A DNA stretch of 16,515 bases, taken from contig CANRPB010000019.1 of the NCBI GenBank assembly GCA_947632415.1, positions 1-16,515 of the forward strand, read 5' to 3'. Every line of letters starts with the position of its first letter. The stretch's first letter is position 1. Below the pieces are notes generated by a model. It was not told the origin of the DNA. It made no database searches and saw only the letters and a list, made by a program, of their open reading frames with translations. The stretch comes from an uncultured Bacilli bacterium (lineage in GTDB: Bacteria; Bacillota_I; Bacilli_A; RF39; UBA660). Position numbers and translations under genes: made by a program. Of the stretch, positions 6,570 to 14,122 are shown piece after piece.

Positions 6570-7755
6570 ACTTAATAATTTCTGAAACGTTACCAGCACC
6601 AACTGTTCTACCACCTTCACGAATAGAGAACTTAGTTCCGTTTTCGATAGCGATAGGAGCAATCAATTCAACTGTCATTTCAACATTATCTCCAGGCATT
6701 ACCATTTCAGTTCCTTCTGGTAACTCAATAACACCAGTTACATCAGTAGTTCTGAAATAGAATTGAGGACGATAATTTGAGAAGAATGGAGTATGACGTC
6801 CACCTTCTTCTTTAGTTAGAACGTATACTTGTGCTTTAAACTTAGTATGAGGTGTAACTGAACCTGGTTTAGCCAATACTTGACCACGTTCAACATCTTC
6901 ACGAGCAATACCACGTAATAATACACCAGCATTATCTCCACTTTCAGCATAGTCTAATTGTTTACGGAACATTTCAATTCCTGTAACAACTGATTTTTTA
7001 GTTTCTCTTAAACCAACAATTTCAACTTCTTCATTAAGTTTTAGTCTTCCTCTTTCAACACGACCTGTAACAACAGTTCCACGTCCTGTGATTGTGAAAA
7101 CATCTTCAATTGGCATTAAGAATGGTTTATCAATATCTCTTTCAGGAGTTTCAATCCAAGTATCAACAGCATCCATTAATTCCATGATTTTATCAACATA
7201 TTTAGCATCTCCTTCAAGAGCTTTTAATGCTGAACCTTGAATAATTGGAGTGTTATCTGGATCATATCCATATTTTTCAAGATTTTCTCTAATATCCATT
7301 TCAACTAATTCTAGCATTTCTGGATCATCAACCATATCACACTTGTTCATGAAAACAACCATACGTTTTACACCAACTTGTTGTGCTAAAAGTAAGTGTT
7401 CCTTAGTTTGTGCCATAGGACCATCTGTAGCAGCAATAACTAGTATTGCACCATCCATTTGAGCTGCACCTGTAATCATGTTTTTTACATAGTCAGCGTG
7501 TCCTGGACAGTCAACGTGTGCATAGTGTCTTTTTTCTGTTTCATATTCGATATGAGCAGTATTAATTGTAATACCTCTTTCCCTTTCTTCAGGTGCCTTA
7601 TCGATATTAGCAAAATCAACTTGTTCATTTCCAGCTATTTTTTCAGATAAAACTTTAGAAATAGCGGCAGTTAAAGTTGTTTTACCATGGTCTACGTGTC
7701 CAATTGTACCAATGTTAACATGTGGTTTTGAACGATCAAATTTTGCTTTTGCCAT
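6568..7755 (-). CDS. tuf: Elongation factor Tu
   Basis: GTPase delivering aminoacyl-tRNA to the ribosome. The 395-residue product is full length. G1 GHVDHGKT (about 19-26), G3 DCPGHADY (about 81-88) and G4 NKCD (about 136-139) are intact, and domains II and III follow (GRGTVVTGRVERG; RHTPFFSNYRPQFYFRT). The start has a strong SD, AAGGAGGAAA (7770-7761). It is the last gene of the str operon but also has its own promoter and its own terminator, so it can be made in excess of the ribosomal proteins. Confidence 0.98.
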   Translation of the reverse strand: MAKAKFDRSKPHVNIGTIGHVDHGKTTLTAAISKVLSEKIAGNEQVDFANIDKAPEERERGITINTAHIEYETEKRHYAHVDCPGHADYVKNMITGAAQMDGAILVIAATDGPMAQTKEHLLLAQQVGVKRMVVFMNKCDMVDDPEMLELVEMDIRENLEKYGYDPDNTPIIQGSALKALEGDAKYVDKIMELMDAVDTWIETPERDIDKPFLMPIEDVFTITGRGTVVTGRVERGRLKLNEEVEIVGLRETKKSVVTGIEMFRKQLDYAESGDNAGVLLRGIAREDVERGQVLAKPGSVTPHTKFKAQVYVLTKEEGGRHTPFFSNYRPQFYFRTTDVTGVIELPEGTEMVMPGDNVEMTVELIAPIAIENGTKFSIREGGRTVGAGNVSEIIK

Positions 7756-7787
7756 TTTAATTTCCTCCTTTATTAATTACATATATT

Positions 7788-7816
7788 ATTTTATATTAAT
7801 ACTTATAAAATAGCAA
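7788..7816 (-). promoter_or_regulatory. Internal promoter of tuf
   Basis: On the minus strand TTGCTA (7816-7811), a 17-base spacer, then TAAAAT (7793-7788). This predicts a leader of about 25 nt and independent tuf expression. Confidence 0.6.
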
Positions 7817-7827
7817 GTATTTTTATT

Positions 7828-7866
7828 AATTTAGTTTTGTTTTTTAAAAAGTAACATAACTAAATT
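7828..7866. repeat. 39-base imperfect inverted repeat between fusA and tuf
   Basis: AATTTAGTT (7828-7836) and AACTAAATT (7858-7866) pair perfectly. Further inner pairs give about 15 pairs in total, with a T5/A5 centre. There is no T tail on the minus strand, so a processing hairpin in the fusA-tuf transcript is more likely than a terminator. Confidence 0.6.
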
Positions 7867-7876
7867 ATTCATAAAA

Positions 7877-9949
7877 TTAATTAGCGCCGTTCTTTTTAAT
7901 AATTTCTTCGGCAATATTTTTTGGTGTTTCTTCATAATGATCAAATTCCATTGTGAAGTTTCCACGACCTTGAGTATTACTTCTTAGGCTTGTCGCATAT
8001 CCAAACATTTCTGCAAGTGGTACCATAGCATTAATAGCTAAAGCATTTCCTCTTGACTCTTGTCCAAGTGGACGACCTCTACGAGAAGTAATATCACCCA
8101 TTACATTTCCTAAATATTCTTCAGGAACAATGACTTGAACTTTCATAATTGGCTCAAGTAATACTGGTTTACATTTATTTTTAGCTTCTTTTAAAGCCAT
8201 ACTAGCTGCAATCTTGAATGCCATTTCACTTGAGTCTACATCGTGATATGAACCATCAAATAATGTAGCTTTAACATCAACCATTGGATATCCTGCTAAT
8301 ACGCCTGTTTTCAAAGCATCTTGTAAACCTTTGTCTGTTACTGGTATATATTCTCTTGGAACAACACCACCAACAATCGCATCAACAAATTCATAACCCT
8401 TATCTGGATTTGGTTCAAACTTAATCCAAACATGACCGTATTGTCCACGACCACCTGATTGCTTAATATATTTACCTTCACACTCAGCAGTCTGAGTTAT
8501 TGTCTCACGATATGAAACTTGTGGTTTACCAATATTGGCTTCTACATTAAACTCACGTCTCATTCTATCAACAATGATATCAAGGTGTAATTCACCCATA
8601 CCAGCAATGATTGTTTGACCAGTTTCATGATTAGTTGTTGCTCTAAAAGTTGGATCTTCTTCAGATAATTTTTGTAAAGCTGTTGCCATCTTATCTTGAT
8701 CGGCTTTTGACTTTGGTTCTACTGCAAGTTCAATAACTGGTTCAGGAAATTCCATTGATTCAAGAATACATTGATTCTTTTCATCACATAAAGTATCACC
8801 TGTTGTAGTATCTTTAAGTCCTACTGCAGCAGCTATATCACCAGCAAATACCTCTGATATTTCTGTTCTGTTATTAGCGTGCATTTGTAAAATACGACCA
8901 ATTCTTTCTTTTTCACCCTTAGTGGCATTCATAACATAAGATCCACTTGATAAATGTCCTGAATAAACTCTAAAGAAAGTTAATTTTCCAACAAAAGGAT
9001 CAGTCATTACCTTAAATGCTAAAGCAGAAAATGGTTCAGAATCAGATGGATGTCTTAGAATTTCATTACCATCTTTATCAACGCCCTTAATTGATTCAAC
9101 ATCAACAGGACTTGGTAAATAATCAACAACTGCATCAAGAAGTAACTTAACACCCATATTCCCTAAAGCCGTACCACAAAGTACTGGGAAAAATTCAACT
9201 GCTAAAGTTCCCTTTCTAATAGCCTTTTTGATTAATTCAACAGAAATCTCTTCACCATCTAAATACTTAGTCATCAACTCATCATCAAATTCTGCAACTG
9301 CTTCAATTAAATCATTACGTTTTTCTTCAACTAAATCAACCATATCACTTGGAATATCGATAATAGTTGGTTCTTCTTCTTGTTTACCGTCATAATGGTA
9401 TGCTGTTCTAGTAACTAGGTCAACAACACCATTAAATTCATTTTCCGCACCAATTGGCCATTCAATAGGTTTAGCATTAACACCTAAACGGCTGTCGATT
9501 GTACTTAAACTGTATTCAAAGCTTGCTCCCATTTTATCCATTTTATTACAGAATATCATGCGAGGTACTTTAAACTCAGTTGCTTGGCGCCAAACTGTTT
9601 CTGTTTGTGGTTCTACACCAGCTTGTGAATCTAGAAGGGCAACTGCTCCATCTAGTACACGAAGTGACCTTGATACCTCAACTGTAAAATCCACATGCCC
9701 TGGAGTATCAATAATATTTAATCTATGATCTTTCCAATAAGCCGTTGTAGCAGCTGAAGTAATAGTTATTCCACGTTCTTGTTCTTGTTCCATCCAGTCC
9801 ATTTGAGAAGCACCGTCATGTGTTTCACCAATTTTATGGATTTTTCCTGTATGGAATAGGATACGCTCTGTACAAGTAGTTTTACCTGCATCAATATGAG
9901 CCATTATACCAAAATTACGTGTTTTTTCTAAGCTATATTCACGAGCCAT
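7877..9949 (-). CDS. fusA: Elongation factor G
   Basis: Translocation GTPase of 690 residues, normal length. G1 AHIDAGKTT (about 17-25), DTPGHVDF near 82-89 and NKMD near 136-139 are intact. Domain IV carries GGRGQYGHVWI and the C-terminal domain has EEYLGNVMGDITSRRG. It lies 14 bases downstream of rpsG in the standard str order. The SD is AAAGGAA, weaker than that of its neighbours. Confidence 0.98.
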   Translation of the reverse strand: MAREYSLEKTRNFGIMAHIDAGKTTCTERILFHTGKIHKIGETHDGASQMDWMEQEQERGITITSAATTAYWKDHRLNIIDTPGHVDFTVEVSRSLRVLDGAVALLDSQAGVEPQTETVWRQATEFKVPRMIFCNKMDKMGASFEYSLSTIDSRLGVNAKPIEWPIGAENEFNGVVDLVTRTAYHYDGKQEEEPTIIDIPSDMVDLVEEKRNDLIEAVAEFDDELMTKYLDGEEISVELIKKAIRKGTLAVEFFPVLCGTALGNMGVKLLLDAVVDYLPSPVDVESIKGVDKDGNEILRHPSDSEPFSALAFKVMTDPFVGKLTFFRVYSGHLSSGSYVMNATKGEKERIGRILQMHANNRTEISEVFAGDIAAAVGLKDTTTGDTLCDEKNQCILESMEFPEPVIELAVEPKSKADQDKMATALQKLSEEDPTFRATTNHETGQTIIAGMGELHLDIIVDRMRREFNVEANIGKPQVSYRETITQTAECEGKYIKQSGGRGQYGHVWIKFEPNPDKGYEFVDAIVGGVVPREYIPVTDKGLQDALKTGVLAGYPMVDVKATLFDGSYHDVDSSEMAFKIAASMALKEAKNKCKPVLLEPIMKVQVIVPEEYLGNVMGDITSRRGRPLGQESRGNALAINAMVPLAEMFGYATSLRSNTQGRGNFTMEFDHYEETPKNIAEEIIKKNGAN

Positions 9950-9963
9950 ACTTTAATTCCTTT

Positions 9964-10431
9964 CTACCATCTGTAATGAGCAAATGCCTTATTAGCCTCT
10001 GCCATTCTGTGTGTATCTTCACGTTTTTTAACTGCTGCACCAGTACCATTAGATGCATCAATTAACTCATTAGCAAGATTTTCAGACATTGAATGTCCAC
10101 CTCTTAAACGAGCATATTGAATAATCCAACGAAGACCTAAAGCTTGACGTCTGTCAGCCTTAACTTCAATTGGTACTTGGTAATTCGCACCACCAACACG
10201 ACGAGACTTAACCTCTAGTGATGGCATTACATTTTCCATTGCTTTATTTAATACTTCCATAGGATCATTACCAGTTTTTTCTTTAATAATATTGAAAGCA
10301 TCATATAAAATTGTTTGAGCCTTTCCCTTTTTTCCATCAATCATCATATTGTTGATTAACTTAGTAACTAACTTAGAGTTATATATAGGATCTGCTAAAA
10401 CATCTCTTTTAACTGCACGTCTTTTACGCAT
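9964..10431 (-). CDS. rpsG: 30S ribosomal protein S7
   Basis: A 155-residue primary 16S rRNA-binding protein that nucleates the 30S head. The family N-terminus (MRKRRAVKRDVLADPIYNSK) and the blocks VGGANYQVPIEV and GLRWIIQYAR are intact. The SD is GGAGG, and the gene sits 15 bases after rpsL. In E. coli S7 represses its own operon by binding near the rpsL-rpsG junction; the short junction here leaves little room for that structure. Confidence 0.98.
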   Translation of the reverse strand: MRKRRAVKRDVLADPIYNSKLVTKLINNMMIDGKKGKAQTILYDAFNIIKEKTGNDPMEVLNKAMENVMPSLEVKSRRVGGANYQVPIEVKADRRQALGLRWIIQYARLRGGHSMSENLANELIDASNGTGAAVKKREDTHRMAEANKAFAHYRW

Positions 10432-10446
10432 TTTAATCCTCCTTCC

Positions 10447-10866
10447 TTATTTTGAAGCTTTTGGTTTTTTAGTACCATATTTACTACGTCCTTGACGACG
10501 TTTTTCAATACCAGCTGTATCCATCGCACCACGAATAATATGATATCTAACACCGATTAAGTCTTTAACACGTCCACCACGAATTAAAACAACACTGTGT
10601 TCTTGTAAATTATGTCCTTCACCAGGAATATAACAAGTTACTTCCATACCATTAGATAATCTAACACGAGCATATTTACGAAGAGCTGAGTTTGGTTTTT
10701 TTGGAGTCATTGTACCAACACGAGTACAAACACCTCTCTTTTGTGGAGAATTTTGATTAGTTCTTACTTTATCCTTGCTGTTAAAACCAATATTCAAAGC
10801 AGGTGCTTTTGGTTTCCTTTTCTTATCAGTTCTGTTCTTTCTAACTAATTGATTTACTGTAGGCAT
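10447..10866 (-). CDS. rpsL: 30S ribosomal protein S12
   Basis: A 139-residue decoding-centre protein, Bacillota-type length. The loop TMTPKKPNSALRK keeps both lysines (K56, K57; E. coli K42, K43). The second loop reads GGRVKDLIGVRYH. The proline found in almost all S12 proteins (E. coli Pro90) is Ile104 here, while the adjacent lysine (K101; E. coli K87) is present. The gene is first in the str operon, with a near-perfect SD (AAAGGAGGGTGA) and a long structured leader. Confidence 0.98.
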   Translation of the reverse strand: MPTVNQLVRKNRTDKKRKPKAPALNIGFNSKDKVRTNQNSPQKRGVCTRVGTMTPKKPNSALRKYARVRLSNGMEVTCYIPGEGHNLQEHSVVLIRGGRVKDLIGVRYHIIRGAMDTAGIEKRRQGRSKYGTKKPKASK

Positions 10867-10914
10867 AAATTCACCCTCCTTTCTTTACACATATCCAGGT
10901 GTATCATTTTTGTG

Positions 10915-10953
10915 TTTAATTTAAGATTTACCGAAGTAAATCCCCAAATTAAA
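10915..10953 (-). promoter_or_regulatory. Leader hairpin of the str operon with a C(UUCG)G loop
   Basis: In the rpsL leader RNA, about 17 base pairs form between 10953-10936 and 10931-10915. A TTCG tetraloop is closed by C-G, and there is one bulged G and two G-U pairs. The T-rich 3' side is not a terminator tail. Candidates are an autoregulatory protein-binding site or an mRNA stabiliser. The rest of this 279-base gap holds the two divergent promoters and the hairpin at 11017-11066. Confidence 0.65.
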
Positions 10954-10962
10954 TGCGATATT

Positions 10963-10992
10963 AATATATCATTTTTAAATATATGTTGTCAA
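10963..10992 (-). promoter_or_regulatory. Main promoter of the str operon
   Basis: On the minus strand TTGACA (10992-10987), an 18-base spacer, then TATATT (10968-10963) with TG upstream (TGaTATATT). The predicted start is near 10956, giving a leader of about 90 nt before rpsL. Confidence 0.8.
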
Positions 10993-11016
10993 TATTTTAT
11001 TATATTTTTTTCATTT

Positions 11017-11066
11017 AAAAAGGGTTGTTCGGAAATTAAATGGTTAATTTTCGAACAGTCTCTTTT
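11017..11066. terminator. Long hairpin between divergent promoters (terminator-like on both strands)
   Basis: GTTCGGAAATTAA (11027-11039) pairs with TTAATTTTCGAAC (11044-11056), loop ATGG. Further G-U, G-C and A-T pairs extend it to over 20 bp. The minus strand ends CCCTTTTT and the plus strand CTCTTTT. It lies upstream of both the rpsL and sortase promoters, where no ordinary gene end needs it. Confidence 0.55.
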
Positions 11067-11093
11067 ACATTTCTTTATACTATTACATAAAAT
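11064..11093 (+). promoter_or_regulatory. Promoter of the sortase unit
   Basis: TTTACA (11064-11069), an 18-base spacer, then TAAAAT (11088-11093). The sortase SD AGGTGAT (11134-11140) precedes the ATG at 11146. Confidence 0.55.
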
Positions 11094-11145
11094 AACCACC
11101 AATATCATAAACATATTTTAGCTACTACTATGAAGGTGATTATAA

Positions 11146-11985
11146 ATGAAAAGATACATATCTATAGAAGAATACTTTAAAAAAGAATCGAATAATCGCA
11201 GAAAAAAAACACCTAAATACATAATTATATTATGTATAAGTACCATTATATTCTCAATATATATCATATTTAAATGGCACTTAGATAACTATAAAACGAA
11301 ACAAATTAACAAAGAAATAAAAGAAGATATCAATATAAATAATAATTATGGAGAACTTATCAATCCGTCAAATAACAAAAATAGTAACTACTACTATTAT
11401 ATTTCATTTCCCTTTTATCAAGTCGATTTTTCTAAACTAACACAAAAAAATAAAGATACTATTGCCTTTATTTACATGAAAAACACTAATATTAATTATC
11501 CAGTAGTTCAAACAAATGACAACAACTATTATTTAAACCATTCATTTGATAAAAAAGAAAACAAAGCTGGTTGGATTTTTATGGACTACCGCAACAATAT
11601 AAACAATTTAAGCGATAACACAATTATATATGGACATTCAAGAATAGATGGAACAATGTTTGGTACTTTAAAAAACACACTATTTGATACTTGGCAAAAT
11701 AATAAAGACAACTATATTATTTACCTATCTACCCCAAGTGAAAATATGATTTTTCAAATCTTTTCTATTTATACAATTAAAAGTGAAACCTACTATATAA
11801 CAACAACATTCAATAACGATAACGAAAAAAAAACATGGATTGAAACAATGAAAAAAAGAAACATTGCGCCAATTGATACAGAAATAAATACTAATGATAA
11901 AGTTATTACTTTATCTACTTGTAAAAATAACAGAGATGAAAGAATAGTTATACAAGCAAAACTAATAAAGAAACAAAAAAGATAA
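11146..11985 (+). CDS. Class B-type sortase
   Basis: A 279-residue membrane-anchored transpeptidase that should cut a surface protein at its C-terminal sorting motif and link it to peptidoglycan. A basic N-terminus precedes a single membrane segment (about 24-43), followed by a low-complexity Asn-rich linker (44-85). The catalytic domain has the class B blocks INYPVVQTNDNNYYLN and GWIFMDYRN. It carries the catalytic H164 (IIYGHS), C259 (TLSTC) and R266. The Asn/Lys-rich composition reflects local AT richness. The next gene encodes a protein with an NPNTS sorting motif, which is the obvious substrate. The number of other substrates is unknown. Confidence 0.92.
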   Translation: MKRYISIEEYFKKESNNRRKKTPKYIIILCISTIIFSIYIIFKWHLDNYKTKQINKEIKEDININNNYGELINPSNNKNSNYYYYISFPFYQVDFSKLTQKNKDTIAFIYMKNTNINYPVVQTNDNNYYLNHSFDKKENKAGWIFMDYRNNINNLSDNTIIYGHSRIDGTMFGTLKNTLFDTWQNNKDNYIIYLSTPSENMIFQIFSIYTIKSETYYITTTFNNDNEKKTWIETMKKRNIAPIDTEINTNDKVITLSTCKNNRDERIVIQAKLIKKQKR

Positions 11986-12022
11986 AAAATGTATTATTAA
12001 AAAAAAATAACATACAATTTAG

Positions 12023-12040
12023 TATAAAAATAGAAAGGAG
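12023..12040 (+). promoter_or_regulatory. Possible internal promoter and distant SD of the surface protein gene
   Basis: TATAAA (12023-12028) could be a -10 box, but no -35 match lies at the right distance. GGAG (12037-12040) is 14 bases before the ATG; an in-frame TAA between them rules out a start closer to it with the usual start codons. Confidence 0.3.
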
Positions 12041-12054
12041 TATAAAGAATATCT

Positions 12055-12825
12055 ATGAAAAAAATATTAATATTTAATTTAATCTCTATTTTAATGTTTT
12101 CAATAATGATATTACCAATAAAAGCTTTAACAACATGGAATTACGAGGACTGGCAAGACAATGACAATTATGGTTCAAAGACAAAAGTTTCTTCTAACAT
12201 AACTAACCTTAAAGGTGAAAAAGAAGAAAAAGATGGAATGAAAATAGGACCATTTAATAAGGCAAGTAAAGCAACATTAAGTAATGGAATCACTGAGGAA
12301 GTATACGTAGGGCTCAATCTAAATAATTATAAAAATTCTGAATTATTTGAACTATCCATAGCTTTAAATCAAGATGATAATGGAGAATCAAAATATTTAA
12401 CAGAAGCTGTCGTTATGACACAAAAAAGCGGCGATAAATTTATCCTAACAGCAAACTGGGCAAAAAATCCCATAGCAACAATAGATAAAGATGGTGTCTA
12501 TACATATAGGTGGGAATTTAAAAAAGAAAATGATCAAATTAAAGTTAAATTCACGATATTAGATTATGAAAAAGAAATAGGCACAACAGATTTTGTCGAA
12601 CTAAAGGTCGAAAATAAAGATAAAGCAACAAATGTTAGATACCTATGGGCATGTAATATTAAAGCAAATTATGGTGTAGATATATATACAACACTACCAG
12701 AAAAACCGGGCAAAGTAGAAAATCCTAACACATCTGACATTAATATGCCCCTGTTACTTGGACTGATTATTATCAGTAGTTTAGGAATAATCTATATAAG
12801 GTTTAATCAACAAAAAAAATATTAA
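12055..12825 (+). CDS. Secreted surface protein with NPNTS sorting signal, probable sortase B substrate
   Basis: The 256-residue protein starts with a signal peptide (about 1-24, MKKILIF... PIKA). A middle region (25-215) rich in predicted beta strands follows, with no family I recognise; it could be a lectin-like sandwich (weak guess). At the C-terminus NPNTS (223-227) is followed by a hydrophobic segment (about 231-248) and the basic tail NQQKKY, the layout of a cell-wall sorting signal. NPNTS resembles the NPQTN-type motifs used by class B sortases. The gene follows the sortase by 69 bases with no terminator. The nearest SD (GGAG, 12037-12040) is 14 bases from the ATG, unusually far. Confidence 0.8.
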   Translation: MKKILIFNLISILMFSIMILPIKALTTWNYEDWQDNDNYGSKTKVSSNITNLKGEKEEKDGMKIGPFNKASKATLSNGITEEVYVGLNLNNYKNSELFELSIALNQDDNGESKYLTEAVVMTQKSGDKFILTANWAKNPIATIDKDGVYTYRWEFKKENDQIKVKFTILDYEKEIGTTDFVELKVENKDKATNVRYLWACNIKANYGVDIYTTLPEKPGKVENPNTSDINMPLLLGLIIISSLGIIYIRFNQQKKY

Positions 12826-12857
12826 AAAGTTTACAATAACATCTGTAAACTTTTTTT
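12824..12857. terminator. Bidirectional terminator between convergent genes
   Basis: AAAAAGTTTACA (12824-12835) pairs with TGTAAACTTTTT (12844-12855) around an 8-base loop, with further T. It serves the surface protein gene (plus) and the M3-like peptidase gene (minus). Confidence 0.85.
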
Positions 12858-12861
12858 ATAA

Positions 12862-14004
12862 TTATTTTCCACGTTTCTTTATAAGCTCCAATTCATTTTG
12901 GAAATCACTTAAAAATAAATCTACTTCATCAGGTATATTTTTAAAATCAAAACCTAAACGATTAATAACCTCATATGAATCATTCTTAGATAAACTTATA
13001 ATTTTCTTTAATATTCTTAAGGCTTCTTTTTTATCTTGTCTATATATACTAAGAAGTTCTAAAACAACCATAAAACTTATAACATAACAACCATCACTAT
13101 CAATATTAGTCTTTATGGAATCTAAAACAACACCTTTAGTTAAACCATGTTCTTGTTTCAAAAAGCTATAAAAGTCTTTATCTATCATATAGTCATTTAC
13201 TCTAAACGCTTCCACCAAATTTTTATGTTGCGCTAATGCATATGCTATGTCGTGGAACAAAATAAATTGATCAAAACAAGTTGCCAAAGAATCCCAAAGA
13301 GATAACTTTTTCGACACTTCTTCAATAAATGTCCACTCAAAAAATATCGATGGAACCTCAGATAAAAACTCATCTTTACTATTATATACATTACTTGGTC
13401 GGTAAAGATTAGAAACAGCATGTCCACATTCATGAGCTAAACATGAAACTTTTTGTATTCCCTGACAATCTTGAACGGATATATAATTTTTGTTAACAAC
13501 ATCTATAAACTGACAAGAACCATATGTACCACTAATACTGTTTATAAAATTACTCTCCTCAAATAAAACTGACTTATATCTATCCTTATATAATTTTAAA
13601 AATAATTTAGCAAAATCCTGGTCAGTATTAAGGAAAAAATCATGTACTAATGTAAAGGCATGCTCATTACTTATATAGCGATACTTCTTATCATTATCCA
13701 TTAATAAATCCAAATTATAATTATTAATCAAATCATTACAACTAGAACAAGTGGCTTCAAAAGAATCAATCAATGAAAAATATCTTTCATTCAAGTAATA
13801 ATCATTTGTTACTTCTCTTAGCTGATTAACTATTGACTTCCTAGTACCAACAAAATCCATATAGTAATTTGCAAGGATACTATTCACTTCATTATATGCA
13901 CAAAGATATTTACTTCTTTTGATAGGATCTTTCGTTCTATAAGCTTTTTTTAGTATAGTATCTAAATCATTTTTTATGTCCTCATAACTCCAATTATACT
14001 CCAT
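12862..14004 (-). CDS. Short M3-like (oligoendopeptidase F-related) metallopeptidase
   Basis: The 380-residue protein has the zinc motif HECGH (H191, E192, H195) in CLAHECGHAVS. E216 in FLSEVPS, 21 residues after H195, fits the third ligand of family M3. No signal peptide is seen, so it is probably a cytosolic oligopeptidase. PepF is about 600 residues, so this is a shortened member missing much of the N-terminal part. The chosen start is the ATG at 14004, which has SD GGGTGAT five bases away. The longer frame from 14055 would begin upstream of the predicted transcription start and adds a sequence with no family character. Confidence 0.78.
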   Translation of the reverse strand: MEYNWSYEDIKNDLDTILKKAYRTKDPIKRSKYLCAYNEVNSILANYYMDFVGTRKSIVNQLREVTNDYYLNERYFSLIDSFEATCSSCNDLINNYNLDLLMDNDKKYRYISNEHAFTLVHDFFLNTDQDFAKLFLKLYKDRYKSVLFEESNFINSISGTYGSCQFIDVVNKNYISVQDCQGIQKVSCLAHECGHAVSNLYRPSNVYNSKDEFLSEVPSIFFEWTFIEEVSKKLSLWDSLATCFDQFILFHDIAYALAQHKNLVEAFRVNDYMIDKDFYSFLKQEHGLTKGVVLDSIKTNIDSDGCYVISFMVVLELLSIYRQDKKEALRILKKIISLSKNDSYEVINRLGFDFKNIPDEVDLFLSDFQNELELIKKRGK

Positions 14005-14026
14005 ATGATCACCCTCTTTCCGCAAT

Positions 14027-14055
14027 ATACTATCACAAAACCAATTAAATAGCAA
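14027..14055 (-). promoter_or_regulatory. Promoter of the M3-like peptidase gene
   Basis: On the minus strand TTGCTA (14055-14050), a 17-base spacer, then TAGTAT (14032-14027). The predicted start is near 14020, leaving about 16 nt before the ATG at 14004. Confidence 0.55.
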
Positions 14056-14089
14056 GAAAAAATTAAAGTAACGAAAAAATTAAAGTAAC
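14056..14089. repeat. Two perfect 17-bp tandem repeats next to the -35 box
   Basis: GAAAAAATTAAAGTAAC occurs at 14056-14072 and again at 14073-14089, with no gap and no mismatch. It directly abuts the -35 box of the peptidase promoter and could be a pair of regulator sites, an UP-like AT element or a slippage product. Confidence 0.7.
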
Positions 14090-14092
14090 CAA

Positions 14093-14122
14093 AAAAATCA
14101 AATTTATAAAATATTGATTTTT
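14093..14122 (-). terminator. Terminator of the NrtR-like gene
   Basis: On the minus strand AAAAATCAA (14122-14114) pairs with TTGATTTTT (14101-14093), followed by more T. The first bases of the stem overlap the TAA stop. Confidence 0.75.

Noticed and set aside
7250..7650. Two plus-strand frames within tuf
   Set aside because: Shadow frames of EF-Tu codons with no homology or start signals.
10849..11121. 90-codon plus-strand frame over the rpsL leader
   Set aside because: It starts inside rpsL antisense and runs through the leader hairpin and promoters; the residues look random and there is no plausible ribosome binding site.
14004..14055. 17-residue N-terminal extension of the M3-like peptidase
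   Set aside because: The longer start has no SD and lies upstream of the predicted transcription start; ATG at 14004 has a good SD.
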